DNA from: Granulosicoccus sp947495035
GTDB lineage: Bacteria; Pseudomonadota; Gammaproteobacteria; Granulosicoccales; Granulosicoccaceae
DNA: 64,000 nucleotides
Reading direction: 5' to 3' (one strand)
Assembly: GCF_050589605.1 (NCBI RefSeq)
Contig: NZ_JBNGOO010000010.1
The notes under the pieces were generated by a model, which did not search any database, was not told the origin of the DNA, and saw only the letters and a program-made list of their open reading frames with translations. Of the stretch, positions 17,675 to 26,805 are shown in pieces. The position numbers and the translations under genes were made by a program. Each line of letters begins with the position of its first letter. Position 1 is the first letter of the stretch.

Positions 17675-18763
17675 ATGAGCCTGCAGATAGCCGAAGTCGG
17701 AAAGAACTTCGGCAAACACGCCGCACTGCGCGATGTCACTCTGGACATTGCCAGTGGGGAGCTTATCTGTTTGCTGGGGCCATCCGGCTGTGGCAAGACC
17801 ACCCTGCTGAGAATCATCGCCGGACTCGAGTCAGCCAGTCGTGGCAGCATCACGCTCGACGGTGAGGATCTCATGCAGCAGGCCGCCCATCAGCGCAACT
17901 TCGGCATGGTGTTCCAGTCACTGGCGCTGTTTCCGCATCTGACGGTCGAGGACAATATCACCTATGGTTTGCGCCTGCGGAAGATGCCTGCCGCAGCGCG
18001 TCGCCAGCGTGCTGCCGAGCTGCTTGACATGGTTCGCCTGCCAGGCGTGGCCAGGCGATCGGTGTCCATGCTCTCTGGTGGTCAACGCCAGAGAGTGGCC
18101 ATTGCGCGGGCTCTGGCCATCGAACCACGAATCTTTCTGTTGGACGAGCCTTTGTCAGCGCTGGACGCCGGGTTGCGAGAGACAATGCAGATCGAACTGC
18201 GCGAATTGCAGCAACGCCTCGGCATCACAACGATCGTGGTGACGCACGACCAGCGTGAGGCCATGACAGTTGCCGATCGCATTGCTGTCATGAATGGCGG
18301 CACCATCCACCAGATGGGCAAACCGATCGACGTCTATCGCCGTCCCGCAGACCGCTTCGTTGCCAGTTTCATCGGCCAGACCAATCTGCTGCCAGCCAGC
18401 TGGCAGGGCGAGCAGCTCCTCGTCCGTGACACGCTGTTCAACCCGGACCAGGCTGCCCGTGACAACCGGCCAACCCAGCGCGACGGACACCAGACCTGGC
18501 TCAGCATTCGCCCGGAAGACCTGACCGTGCTGCCACCGGACATGGTCAGCCAGCCAGACACCGCCGTCATGGAGGCGCAGGTGCGCTTCATCCGCGATGT
18601 CGGTGCCAGCATAGAGGCGCATCTGGAACTGCCGGCACGAGACAGCCTGCCCTCGCAGAGTCTGGTCGCTCTGGTAAACCGCGAGCAGGTTCAGTCCCTC
18701 CAATCCGGCGACACGGCTCGCGTGCAGCTGGCTGCCGACAGCACTGTCGTTCTGGAATCATGA
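17675..18763 (+). CDS. ABC importer ATP-binding protein, PotA-type
   Basis: A 362-residue ATPase. Walker A GPSGCGKTT (35-43), Q loop VFQSLALFPHLT, signature LSGGQRQR (133-140), Walker B IFLLDEP (153-159) and switch HDQREA are all intact. A C-terminal TOBE-like region (about 240-362, with LSIRPEDLTVL) is typical of importers of the polyamine/Fe/maltose type. The start codon directly follows the stop of the binding-protein gene, and its own stop overlaps the next gene by four bases. Confidence 0.92.
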   Translation: MSLQIAEVGKNFGKHAALRDVTLDIASGELICLLGPSGCGKTTLLRIIAGLESASRGSITLDGEDLMQQAAHQRNFGMVFQSLALFPHLTVEDNITYGLRLRKMPAAARRQRAAELLDMVRLPGVARRSVSMLSGGQRQRVAIARALAIEPRIFLLDEPLSALDAGLRETMQIELRELQQRLGITTIVVTHDQREAMTVADRIAVMNGGTIHQMGKPIDVYRRPADRFVASFIGQTNLLPASWQGEQLLVRDTLFNPDQAARDNRPTQRDGHQTWLSIRPEDLTVLPPDMVSQPDTAVMEAQVRFIRDVGASIEAHLELPARDSLPSQSLVALVNREQVQSLQSGDTARVQLAADSTVVLES

Positions 18764-19701
18764 GCGCCATGGGCCTGAACTCCGCTCGGACATCGGCTAT
18801 GCCCCAGCAGAGCTTCTCCCGAGGCGAGACCATGATGCTGGCATGGCCCATGATCATGCTTGGCGTGTTTTTCGTCATTCCCTTCGGCACCATGCTGGTG
18901 GTCAGCTTCTTCGAGCGTGTCCCGGGCGGATTCTTCCAGCCCGGTTTCACCCTCGAAAGCTACGCCCGCTTCATTGACCCCTTTTTCATCAAGTCGCTGG
19001 GCATGACCCTGATGATTGCAGGATCGGCATCCCTGCTATGTCTGGCACTGGCAGTGCCATTCACCTGGACGTTGAGCAGAATGCGTCATCATCATCGGGT
19101 GCTCTGGCTGATTGCCCTGCTATCGATTCTGTCGCTGTCAGAGGTGATCATCGGTTTTTCCTGGTCACTGCTGCTGTCACGGTCCACGGGCATCGGCAAC
19201 ATACTCGTCTGGCTGGGCATCGAGAACAGAGCTCCGAAGCTCTCTCCGGGTCTGGGGGCTGTGCTGACCGGCCTGTGCTACCTCGGCTTTCCCTACGCCG
19301 TGCTGATTCTGTTTCCTCAGCTGTCACGACTTGACCCTACCTTGCATGAAGCCGCTCGCATGCTGGGCGCCTCTCCTCGACGTGCCTTCATGAACGTGGT
19401 TCTGCCGAATATTGCCAAGGCACTGGTGGCGGCCTTCATCATGGTGTTCGTCTTCACTCTGGGTGCCTATCTGATACCCCAGCTACTGGGCAAACCGCAG
19501 CAATGGACCTTGCCCGTACTGATTGCCGATCAGGCCCTGTTCCAGTCCAACCTGCCTTTTGCAGCCGCCATGTCGATATTCCTGCTAGGCGTCAGTCTGA
19601 GTCTGGTGGTCTGTGTCGGCTGGCTGGGCCGCACAGGCACGCAGGAACGCTCCGAGGCCACCGACGCCACCTCCGACAAGGCATTGGGGGCTGAATCATG
19701 A
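18760..19701 (+). CDS. ABC importer permease, PotB-type
   Basis: A 313-residue inner membrane permease with six predicted helices. The cytoplasmic EAA loop, which contacts the ATPase, is visible as LHEAARMLGASPRRAFMNVVLPN. ATGA overlaps at both ends (with the ATPase gene and with the second permease gene) indicate translational coupling. An extended hydrophilic tail rich in Glu, Asp and Thr follows the last helix. Confidence 0.9.
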   Translation: MSAMGLNSARTSAMPQQSFSRGETMMLAWPMIMLGVFFVIPFGTMLVVSFFERVPGGFFQPGFTLESYARFIDPFFIKSLGMTLMIAGSASLLCLALAVPFTWTLSRMRHHHRVLWLIALLSILSLSEVIIGFSWSLLLSRSTGIGNILVWLGIENRAPKLSPGLGAVLTGLCYLGFPYAVLILFPQLSRLDPTLHEAARMLGASPRRAFMNVVLPNIAKALVAAFIMVFVFTLGAYLIPQLLGKPQQWTLPVLIADQALFQSNLPFAAAMSIFLLGVSLSLVVCVGWLGRTGTQERSEATDATSDKALGAES

Positions 19702-20501
19702 ACCGCCTGCTGAACCGTCTCTTTCTGGGCGCCATCGGGCTGTTCATGGCCTCGCCGATCATCATCCTGCTGGGAGTCTCCCTCAACGCGGAAAAACGTC
19801 TGGCCTTTCCGCCACAGGGGCTGTCACTGCGATGGTATCGGGAACTGTGGAACGATCCCGGCTGGCTCAATGCAATCGGCAACAGCCTGTTGATTGCCAG
19901 CCTGGCGGCCTTGCTGGCAACCTCCATTGCCGCGCCTCTGGCTTATGGACTGTGGCGCCGACGCTCGGTGTGGCTGCGACTGTTTCATGCCTTCGGTGTC
20001 GCACCGTTTGTCCTGCCGCCGGTCATCACCGCACTCGGACTGCTGAGTTTCTGGATCGCCGTCGGTGGCTACGGCGCCTTCTACAGCGTGGTCATCTCGC
20101 ATGGCGTGTTCCTGGTCACCCTGCCTCTGGTCACCATCTCGCTGGGACTCGATGCCGTCAACAAGGAGGATCTGGAAGCGGCCGAGACACTGGGAGCCGA
20201 CGCTGCCGACCGCTTGCGCACCATCATCCTGCCGCAGGTGATCCCCTACGCCATTTCAGGCGCCGCGTTTGCCTTCGTGCTGAGCCTGAACGAATACATC
20301 ATTGCCTACATGGTGGCTGGCTTCACCGTTGAAACACTGCCCATCAGGATATTCAACAGCCTGCGTTACGGCTACACGCCCGCCATGACTGCGGTTGCCA
20401 TCGTTTTTGCCGTGGTCACAGCACTCGTGTTCGGGCTGATCAGCCTGTTCGGTGATCTGCCACGGCTGCTGGGTGCCTGGAAGAGCAAGGACGACGCATG
20501 A
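19698..20501 (+). CDS. ABC importer permease, PotC-type
   Basis: A 267-residue permease with an N-terminal helix, the SLRWYRELWNDPGWLNAIGNSL segment typical of PotC, and an EAA loop LEAAETLGADAADRLRTIILPQ. It forms a heterodimeric channel with the preceding permease. Four-base overlaps with both neighbours place it inside the operon. Confidence 0.9.
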   Translation: MNRLLNRLFLGAIGLFMASPIIILLGVSLNAEKRLAFPPQGLSLRWYRELWNDPGWLNAIGNSLLIASLAALLATSIAAPLAYGLWRRRSVWLRLFHAFGVAPFVLPPVITALGLLSFWIAVGGYGAFYSVVISHGVFLVTLPLVTISLGLDAVNKEDLEAAETLGADAADRLRTIILPQVIPYAISGAAFAFVLSLNEYIIAYMVAGFTVETLPIRIFNSLRYGYTPAMTAVAIVFAVVTALVFGLISLFGDLPRLLGAWKSKDDA

Positions 20502-21445
20502 GCAGCGAGACCTTTACCGCTGCGGTCGTGCAGGCGGCTTCCGTCTGTTTCGATCTGCAAGGCTCACTGGACAAGCTGGAATCCCTTGCCAGGGAAGCGG
20601 CGGACAACGGCGCCAGACTTGCCGTATTTCCGGAAGCCTTTCTATCCGGCTACCCATCGAGCCTGGACTGGGGCGGTCAGTCCGCTGCCATCCGCGAAGA
20701 CGTCGCCGCCGCCGACTACGAACGCTACTGGCGCTCGGCGATCGAACTTGATGAGCAAGGTCACGTACAACTGTCCCGTATTGCCAGAGAGACAGGTCTG
20801 CACCTGGTGGTTGGCGTCATCGAGCGCGAGCAAGCCTCGCTGTACTGCACATCGGCGATGTTCGGCGCCGATGGCCGCTTTCTGGGAAAGCACCGAAAGA
20901 TCATGCCGACCGTGGCTGAACGACTCGTCTGGACCCAGGGAGACGGATCAACGCTTGCCGCGGTGGAGACACCGCTGGGAAAACTGGGTTCGGTGATCTG
21001 CTGGGAAAACTACATGCCGTTGCTGCGCATGCATATGTACCAGCAGGGCATCGAGCTGTATTGCGCCCCCACGGCTGACGACGAGCCCGGCTGGACAGCC
21101 ACCATGCAGCACATTGCCATGGAAGGTCGCTGTTACGTCCTGTCCGCCAATCAATTCACCAGGCGAGGTGACTTTCCCGCCGACTACGGCAACTTTCCGT
21201 CGGACGACACCGATTTCATTGTCAGCCACGGAGGGAGTTGCATTGTCGATCCCTTCGGCAAGGTTCTGGCTGGCCCTGACCACGAAGGCGAAACCATCCT
21301 GTATGCAGACATTGACCTGTCGGCGATCGTACGCGGCAAGTTCTATTCCGATGTAGTCGGACACTACGCTCGGCCCGATCTGCTCAGCATGACCGTGAAC
21401 CTTGCCGAAATGCGCAACGTCAGAACCGCCGACGAACCGGGCTGA
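20498..21445 (+). CDS. Nitrilase-family carbon-nitrogen hydrolase
   Basis: A 315-residue member of the nitrilase branch of the nitrilase superfamily. The Glu-Lys-Cys triad is visible: Glu46 in FPEAFLSGYP, Lys134 in KHRKIMPT and Cys168 in VICWENYMP. The CWEN(Y/L)MP context is that of aliphatic or aryl nitrilases that turn nitriles into acids and ammonia, as opposed to amidases. It is the last gene of the ABC importer operon with a four-base overlap, so the imported compound is probably its substrate or a precursor of it. The exact nitrile cannot be predicted. Confidence 0.88.
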   Translation: MSSETFTAAVVQAASVCFDLQGSLDKLESLAREAADNGARLAVFPEAFLSGYPSSLDWGGQSAAIREDVAAADYERYWRSAIELDEQGHVQLSRIARETGLHLVVGVIEREQASLYCTSAMFGADGRFLGKHRKIMPTVAERLVWTQGDGSTLAAVETPLGKLGSVICWENYMPLLRMHMYQQGIELYCAPTADDEPGWTATMQHIAMEGRCYVLSANQFTRRGDFPADYGNFPSDDTDFIVSHGGSCIVDPFGKVLAGPDHEGETILYADIDLSAIVRGKFYSDVVGHYARPDLLSMTVNLAEMRNVRTADEPG

Positions 21446-21697
21446 CAGGCCGTCTGCTCGACCGTGTACTTCTTGCATCATCTGCCGGCCCTGCGTGTCG
21501 ATACGCTACGTTAGCCGTTGATCGTCGCCCCTGGCACGGGCGATGACGTCAAGGCTACATTGCACGACTGTCCAGTATCCCGATCAGCAGTTCGCCCCGA
21601 CGCTCTCACCAGGTGGCAGGGGAACTGTTGACACTTCTGATCCGGTTGTGCCGGTAGTCCGATCGAAACCACGGAAACAGAAGAGGCGCGAACGGAC

Positions 21698-23152
21698 ATG
21701 TCAGACAAGACACCCAAACCCACCACAACCGATGCCGGAATACCAGTTGCCAGCGACGAGCATTCCCTGTCGGTCGGACCGGACGGCCCGCTGCTGCTGC
21801 AGGATCATTATCTGATCGAGCAGATGGCCAACTTCAATCGCGAACGCATTCCCGAGCGGCAGCCCCATGCCAAGGGAGGTGGTGCCTTCGGCAGCTTCAA
21901 GACCACAGCCGATGTCAGCCAGTACACCAAAGCGGCGCTGTTTCAGCCCGGGGTGGAAACCGACGTTGTCATGCGGTTCTCGACGGTCGCCGGCGAACGC
22001 GGCAGCCCGGATACCTGGCGTGATCCTCGAGGCTTTTCCATCAAGTTCTACACCTCGGAAGGCAATTACGACATGGTCGGGAACAACACCCCGGTGTTCT
22101 TCATCCGCGATCCGATGAAATTCCAGCATTTCATCAGGTCACAGAAGAGGCGTGCAGACAACAATCTGCGCGATCACGACATGCAGTGGGACTTCTGGAC
22201 GCTCTCGCCCGAGTCAGCTCATCAGGTGACCTGGCTGATGGGTGATCGTGGTATCCCCAAGTCCTGGCGTCACATGAATGGCTATTCCAGCCATACCTAC
22301 ATGTGGGTCAACGCCTCCAGTGAGCGCTTCTGGGTCAAGTATCACTTCAAGACCGACCAGGGCGTGGACCATCTGACCCAGGATGAAGCCGACCGCCTGG
22401 CAGGAGCCGATGCCGATTACCATCAGCGTGATCTGTTCAACGCCATTCAGGAAAGTCAGTTCCCGAGCTGGACCCTGCACATGCAGATCATGCCATTCGA
22501 GGAGGCGGCAAGCTATCGCTACAATCCCTTCGACTTGACCAAGGTCTGGCCCCACTCGGATTACCCACTGATCGAAGTCGGCAAGCTGACGCTTGATCGC
22601 AATCTCAGTGACTATCACTCGGAGAACGAGCAGGCAGCCTTCGAACCGAACAATCTGGTACCCGGCATCGGTTTGAGCCCGGACAAGATGCTGTTGGCTC
22701 GAGGTTTTTCCTATTCCGACGCCCACCGGGCACGCCTGGGTGTCAACTACAAGCAGATTCCGGTCAACCAGCCTGTAGCACCGGTTCACAGCTACTCGAA
22801 GGATGGCGCCATGCGCATGCAGAAGGTCTCCGATCCGGTATACGCTCCGAATTCCTACGGAGGACCTCAGGCAGATCCTCAACGCTACCCGGAAGATGCT
22901 GTCTGGGCCAGTAGTGGAGAAATGGTCAGAAGCGCCTACACCCTGCGTGAGGACGACGACGACTGGAGCCAGCCCGGTACGCTGGTGCGAGAGGTCATGG
23001 ATGACGCTGCACGTGATCGGCTGGTGTCGAATGTGGTGGGTCACCTCAAGGCAGGTGTCTCCGAAAAGGTTCTGCACAGAGCGTTCGACTACTGGCGCAA
23101 TATCGACAAGGATGTCGGCGACCGCATTGCGCAGGGTGTCAACGGCGACTGA
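21698..23152 (+). CDS. katA: Monofunctional haem catalase (small subunit clade)
   Basis: A 484-residue catalase, the usual length of the small-subunit clade. The distal His57 is in ERQPHAKGGGAFG, the distal Asn in MVGNNTPVFF, and the proximal haem-ligand Tyr in LARGFSYSDAHRARLG. MRFSTVAGERGSPDTWRDPRG is the catalase signature region. GAGG precedes the ATG. It removes hydrogen peroxide in the cytoplasm. An AhpD-like gene follows 256 bases downstream, consistent with an oxidative-stress locus. Confidence 0.96.
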   Translation: MSDKTPKPTTTDAGIPVASDEHSLSVGPDGPLLLQDHYLIEQMANFNRERIPERQPHAKGGGAFGSFKTTADVSQYTKAALFQPGVETDVVMRFSTVAGERGSPDTWRDPRGFSIKFYTSEGNYDMVGNNTPVFFIRDPMKFQHFIRSQKRRADNNLRDHDMQWDFWTLSPESAHQVTWLMGDRGIPKSWRHMNGYSSHTYMWVNASSERFWVKYHFKTDQGVDHLTQDEADRLAGADADYHQRDLFNAIQESQFPSWTLHMQIMPFEEAASYRYNPFDLTKVWPHSDYPLIEVGKLTLDRNLSDYHSENEQAAFEPNNLVPGIGLSPDKMLLARGFSYSDAHRARLGVNYKQIPVNQPVAPVHSYSKDGAMRMQKVSDPVYAPNSYGGPQADPQRYPEDAVWASSGEMVRSAYTLREDDDDWSQPGTLVREVMDDAARDRLVSNVVGHLKAGVSEKVLHRAFDYWRNIDKDVGDRIAQGVNGD

Positions 23153-23408
23153 TTGCAGAAACGGCGGTGCTGTCAGGCTGGGTGAGCCTGGCAGCTCCAC
23201 TCACCCTCCAGCACGTCTGGCAAGCCTTCCTTCCGGTGCCACCGTACGCCAGATAGATACGATCGGTATACGTATCAAGACTTTCAAATACCGAAAAGCC
23301 ACAACAATACGTCCATGGCCTGCCGCTGATGAGCAACGCTGAATCGGCATTGTCATCAGCGGCAGGACTCTCAACGCGTATCAACTCTCAATCAACGAGG
23401 ATTTCATT

Positions 23409-23942
23409 GTGGCCAGAATTGCACCAGTCAAACTTGAAAACGCCGATCAGGCAACCGCAGACACTCTGCGCGCTGTCGACAAGAAGATCGGAATGATCCC
23501 CAATCTGTTCGCAACCTTTGCCCAGTCTCCCACGGTCCTGAATGCCTATCTGGGTCTGTCCGAGGAACTGAGCAAAGGCAGACTCAACGCCAGTCAGCGC
23601 GAAATCGTGGCACTGGCAGTCGGTCAGGCAAACGCCTGTCAGTATTGCCTCTCGGCACATACCCTGATGGGCAAGGGAGCAGGTCTGTCCGACGAAGCCA
23701 TCGCCAGGGCTCGCACTGGCGCAGCCGATGGCGAACTGGACAACGCCATTGCAGCGCTGGCCGTGAAAATCGTCAGGCAGCGTGGCGTTCTGAGTGACGA
23801 CGACATGAAAAGCGCCCATGACGCGGGTGTGGACGACGGTCTGGTGATGGAAATCATTGCCAATGTGGCGCTCAACACCTTGACCAACTACACCAATCAC
23901 ATTGCCGGAACCGATATCGATTTTCCGGTTGTATCGCTCTAG
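23409..23942 (+). CDS. AhpD-like carboxymuconolactone decarboxylase family protein
   Basis: A 177-residue, all-helical protein starting at GTG with GAGG about nine bases ahead. The redox motif CQYC (77-80) followed by His84 (CxxCLSAH) is the alkylhydroperoxidase AhpD active-site pattern. The N-terminal GMIPNLFATFAQSP segment is typical of the family. It may act as a peroxidase or disulfide reductase with a lipoylated partner. The preceding catalase suggests peroxide defence. It ends before a long perfect hairpin. Confidence 0.85.
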   Translation: MARIAPVKLENADQATADTLRAVDKKIGMIPNLFATFAQSPTVLNAYLGLSEELSKGRLNASQREIVALAVGQANACQYCLSAHTLMGKGAGLSDEAIARARTGAADGELDNAIAALAVKIVRQRGVLSDDDMKSAHDAGVDDGLVMEIIANVALNTLTNYTNHIAGTDIDFPVVSL

Positions 23943-23955
23943 GATCCAGCGTACG

Positions 23956-23990
23956 CCGGCCGGACATCGCAGCTTGCGATGTCCGGCCGG
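23956..23990. terminator. 15-bp perfect hairpin between convergent genes
   Basis: CCGGCCGGACATCGC (23956-23970) and its exact complement (23976-23990) flank the loop AGCTT. It sits 14 bases past the AhpD-like stop codon and before the end of the convergent isocitrate dehydrogenase gene. No T tract follows, but the stem is very stable and symmetrical, which fits a bidirectional terminator or mRNA 3'-end stabiliser. Confidence 0.75.
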
Positions 23991-24034
23991 TTGGCTGCGA
24001 CCGACTTTCGCTATCGGTCAGTAATCATTGCCGA

Positions 24035-26272
24035 CTACGCGCCGGCGCCGTCGATGATGGCATTGAAGGTCGCGCTGGGTCGCATGACCTTTTCACAGGC
24101 TGACGGATCGGTAAAGAAATATCCACCGATATCAGCCGGCTTGCCCTGAACCTCTGTCAGTTCCTCGACGATGGCTGCTTCCTTCTCACTGAGCGCCTTG
24201 AACAGCGGTGCAAAATGCGCTGCCAGTTCGGCATCGTCCTTCTGATTGGCCAGTTCTTCCGCCCAGTACATGCTGAGGTAGAAATGACTGCCGCGATTGT
24301 CCAGCTCACCCGCCTTGCGTGACGGCGACTTGCCGTTGTCCAGCAGACGACCGGTGGCTGCATCCAGAGTCGTTGCCAGAATGGCGGCCTTGCCATTGTC
24401 GTACTTGAGGCCGAGCTCCTCGATGGATACCGCCAGCGCCAGGAACTCTCCCAGAGAATCCCAACGCAGATGGTTCTCTTCAACCAGCTGCTGAACATGC
24501 TTGGGAGCCGAACCGCCCGCGCCGGTTTCGAACAGGCCACCGCCTGCCATCAGCGGCACGATCGACAGCATCTTCGCACTGGTGCCCAGTTCGAGGATGG
24601 GGAACAGATCGGTCAGGTAGTCGCGCAGGATGTTACCCGTGACCGAGATCGTATCGAGACCTCGGGCAACACGTTCCAGCGTATAACGCATGGCGCGCAC
24701 CTGAGACATGATCTGGATATCGAGCCCGTCCGTGTCGTGGTCCTGCAGATAGGTTTCCACCTTCTTGATCAGCTCGTTCTCATGAGGGCGGTAGGGGTCG
24801 AGCCAGAACACTGCCGGGATATTGGATTCACGGGCACGTCTTACTGCAAGCTTGACCCAATCACGTATTGGTGCGTCCTTGGTCTGGCACATGCGCCAGA
24901 TATCGCCTTCCTCGACACGCTGCTCGAGCAGAACTTCACCGGTATCCACATCGGTGATGCGCGCAAGTCCGGGCTCCGAAGCTTCAAAGGTCTTGTCGTG
25001 AGAGCCGTATTCTTCGGCCTTCTGCGCCATCAGACCGACATTGGGTACAGTTCCCATGGTGGTCGGATCGAAATTGCCATGCCATTTGCAGAAGTTGATC
25101 ATCTCCTGATAGATACGAGCAAATGTGGATTCCGGCATGACAGCCTTGCAGTCATAGAGCTTGCCGTCCCCACCCCACATCTGACCACCGGAGCGGATCA
25201 TGGCCGGCATGGATGCATCGACGATCACATCGCTGGGTGAATGGAAGTTGGTGATTCCCTTGCTGGAATCGACCATGGCCAGTCGCGGTCTGTGAACCTG
25301 ACAGGCATGCAGATCACGTTCGATTTCCTCACGCTTCGACGCAGGCAATTCGGCTATCTTCTCGTATAGCGTCGCCATGCCGTTATTGACATTGATTCCC
25401 AGTTCGTCGAAGAAATCACCGTGCTTTTCAAAGGCATCCTTGTAGTAGATCCGGACGGCATGTCCGAACACGATGGGATGCGACACCTTCATCATGGTGG
25501 CCTTCACGTGCAATGAAAACAGGATTCCCGACTCGCGGCAATCTTCCATTTCACGCTCGTAGAATTCGCACAGCGCCTTCTTGCTCATGAACATGAGATC
25601 GATGACTTCGCTTTCCTGCAAGGGGATCTCTGGCTTGAGCACCTCGGTCTTGCCGCTGTCTGTCACCAGCTCCATCTTGATCGTGCGTGCCTTGTCCAGC
25701 GTGATGGACTGTTCGCCGTCATAGAAATCGCCACCGTGCATATGCGACACGTGGGTACGTGACCACTGCTTCCACTCGCCCATGGAATGAGGGTGCTTCT
25801 TGGCGTAGTTCTTGACAGCCTTGGGCGCACGCCGATCGGAGTTGCCTTCTCGCAGTACGGGATTGACGGCACTACCCAGAATCTTGCCGTAACGGCTGCG
25901 CAATTCCTTCTCCTCGCTGGTCTGCGGATCGTAGGGAAAGTCCGGGATCGCGTAGCCCTTGTCCTGCAGCTCCTTGATACAGGCAGTGAGTTGCTGCACG
26001 GAAGCACTGATATTGGGCAGCTTGATGATGTTCGTGTCTGGATCTTGCGTCAGGCGGCCCAGCTCGGCCAGATTGTCAGGTACCCGCTGTTCTTCGCTGA
26101 GACATTCGGGGAATTCGGCCAGCACTCTGGCTGCCACCGAAATATCGCTGGATTCGACTTCGATGCCAGCTGCCGAGGTGAAGGTTCGAATGATCGGGAG
26201 CAGGGAGGCAGTAGCCAGCAGAGGAGCTTCATCGGTGCAGGTATAGATTATTTTCTGCGATTTTTCTGACAT
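24035..26272 (-). CDS. icd: Monomeric NADP-dependent isocitrate dehydrogenase
   Basis: About 745 residues, the length of the monomeric IDH-II family, converting isocitrate to 2-oxoglutarate in the TCA cycle. Recognisable blocks are KIIYTCTDEAPLLAT at the start, HPHSMGEWKQWSRTHVSHM, WLDPYRPHENELIKKVETYL and GGLFETGAGGSAPKHVQQ. The ATG used here (MSEKSQK) has GAGGATC upstream; a Met seven codons earlier is an unlikely start. The enzyme is unrelated in sequence to the common dimeric IDH and is found in many marine and other proteobacteria. Confidence 0.95.
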   Translation of the reverse strand: MSEKSQKIIYTCTDEAPLLATASLLPIIRTFTSAAGIEVESSDISVAARVLAEFPECLSEEQRVPDNLAELGRLTQDPDTNIIKLPNISASVQQLTACIKELQDKGYAIPDFPYDPQTSEEKELRSRYGKILGSAVNPVLREGNSDRRAPKAVKNYAKKHPHSMGEWKQWSRTHVSHMHGGDFYDGEQSITLDKARTIKMELVTDSGKTEVLKPEIPLQESEVIDLMFMSKKALCEFYEREMEDCRESGILFSLHVKATMMKVSHPIVFGHAVRIYYKDAFEKHGDFFDELGINVNNGMATLYEKIAELPASKREEIERDLHACQVHRPRLAMVDSSKGITNFHSPSDVIVDASMPAMIRSGGQMWGGDGKLYDCKAVMPESTFARIYQEMINFCKWHGNFDPTTMGTVPNVGLMAQKAEEYGSHDKTFEASEPGLARITDVDTGEVLLEQRVEEGDIWRMCQTKDAPIRDWVKLAVRRARESNIPAVFWLDPYRPHENELIKKVETYLQDHDTDGLDIQIMSQVRAMRYTLERVARGLDTISVTGNILRDYLTDLFPILELGTSAKMLSIVPLMAGGGLFETGAGGSAPKHVQQLVEENHLRWDSLGEFLALAVSIEELGLKYDNGKAAILATTLDAATGRLLDNGKSPSRKAGELDNRGSHFYLSMYWAEELANQKDDAELAAHFAPLFKALSEKEAAIVEELTEVQGKPADIGGYFFTDPSACEKVMRPSATFNAIIDGAGA

Positions 26273-26805
26273 TTGTTTGAGATCCTCGATCACTAGCCAA
26301 TAGAGATTGTTCTGAAGCGCATAGTATAGACAGAATCCGACCCGCTTCGTGCCGGACCCCAGTCTAGGCGATGGGGAGCCCTTGATCGTTGATGGATATC
26401 AACAAGACTTGTCTCGACCTGCAGACGAACTCGGCCATGTCATTGATTTCGCGTATCATTTTCCATTCAAGACGCCCATTGAACAGCGTCGGACCAGTCT
26501 CGTTGACACCTTCCTTACAGGCAGCAGTGCAACGCTTCCGCAACAGAGCCGGCGTTGCACGACCACGGAAATTCCAGCGAATCCGGTGCCAGAAAAATGA
26601 CCATCTGCCATTGTCGTGCCTCACCATGACTGAATCACGCTCGATCAGGGCGGCTGGACAAGCTCCGATCCGCGCTGTCCTTCGTATCGGCAGCAACACT
26701 GTCGCACTCAAGGAACACTGAGCCCATGACCCCTCACACCGAAGCAGGCACCCGGCGGTTGGATCACCCTCCAGCTCTTTCACTCACAGCTGGCAGAACG
26801 CTGCG
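26273..26805. other. Divergent intergenic region (about 530 bases)
   Basis: It lies between the divergent isocitrate dehydrogenase and DUF3095 genes and should contain both promoters. Short frames on both strands show no family features. No repeat or strong dyad was noticed. Confidence 0.6.

Noticed and set aside
26364..26783. Frames on both strands between icd and the DUF3095 gene
   Set aside because: No recognisable protein features, and they overlap the expected promoter region.
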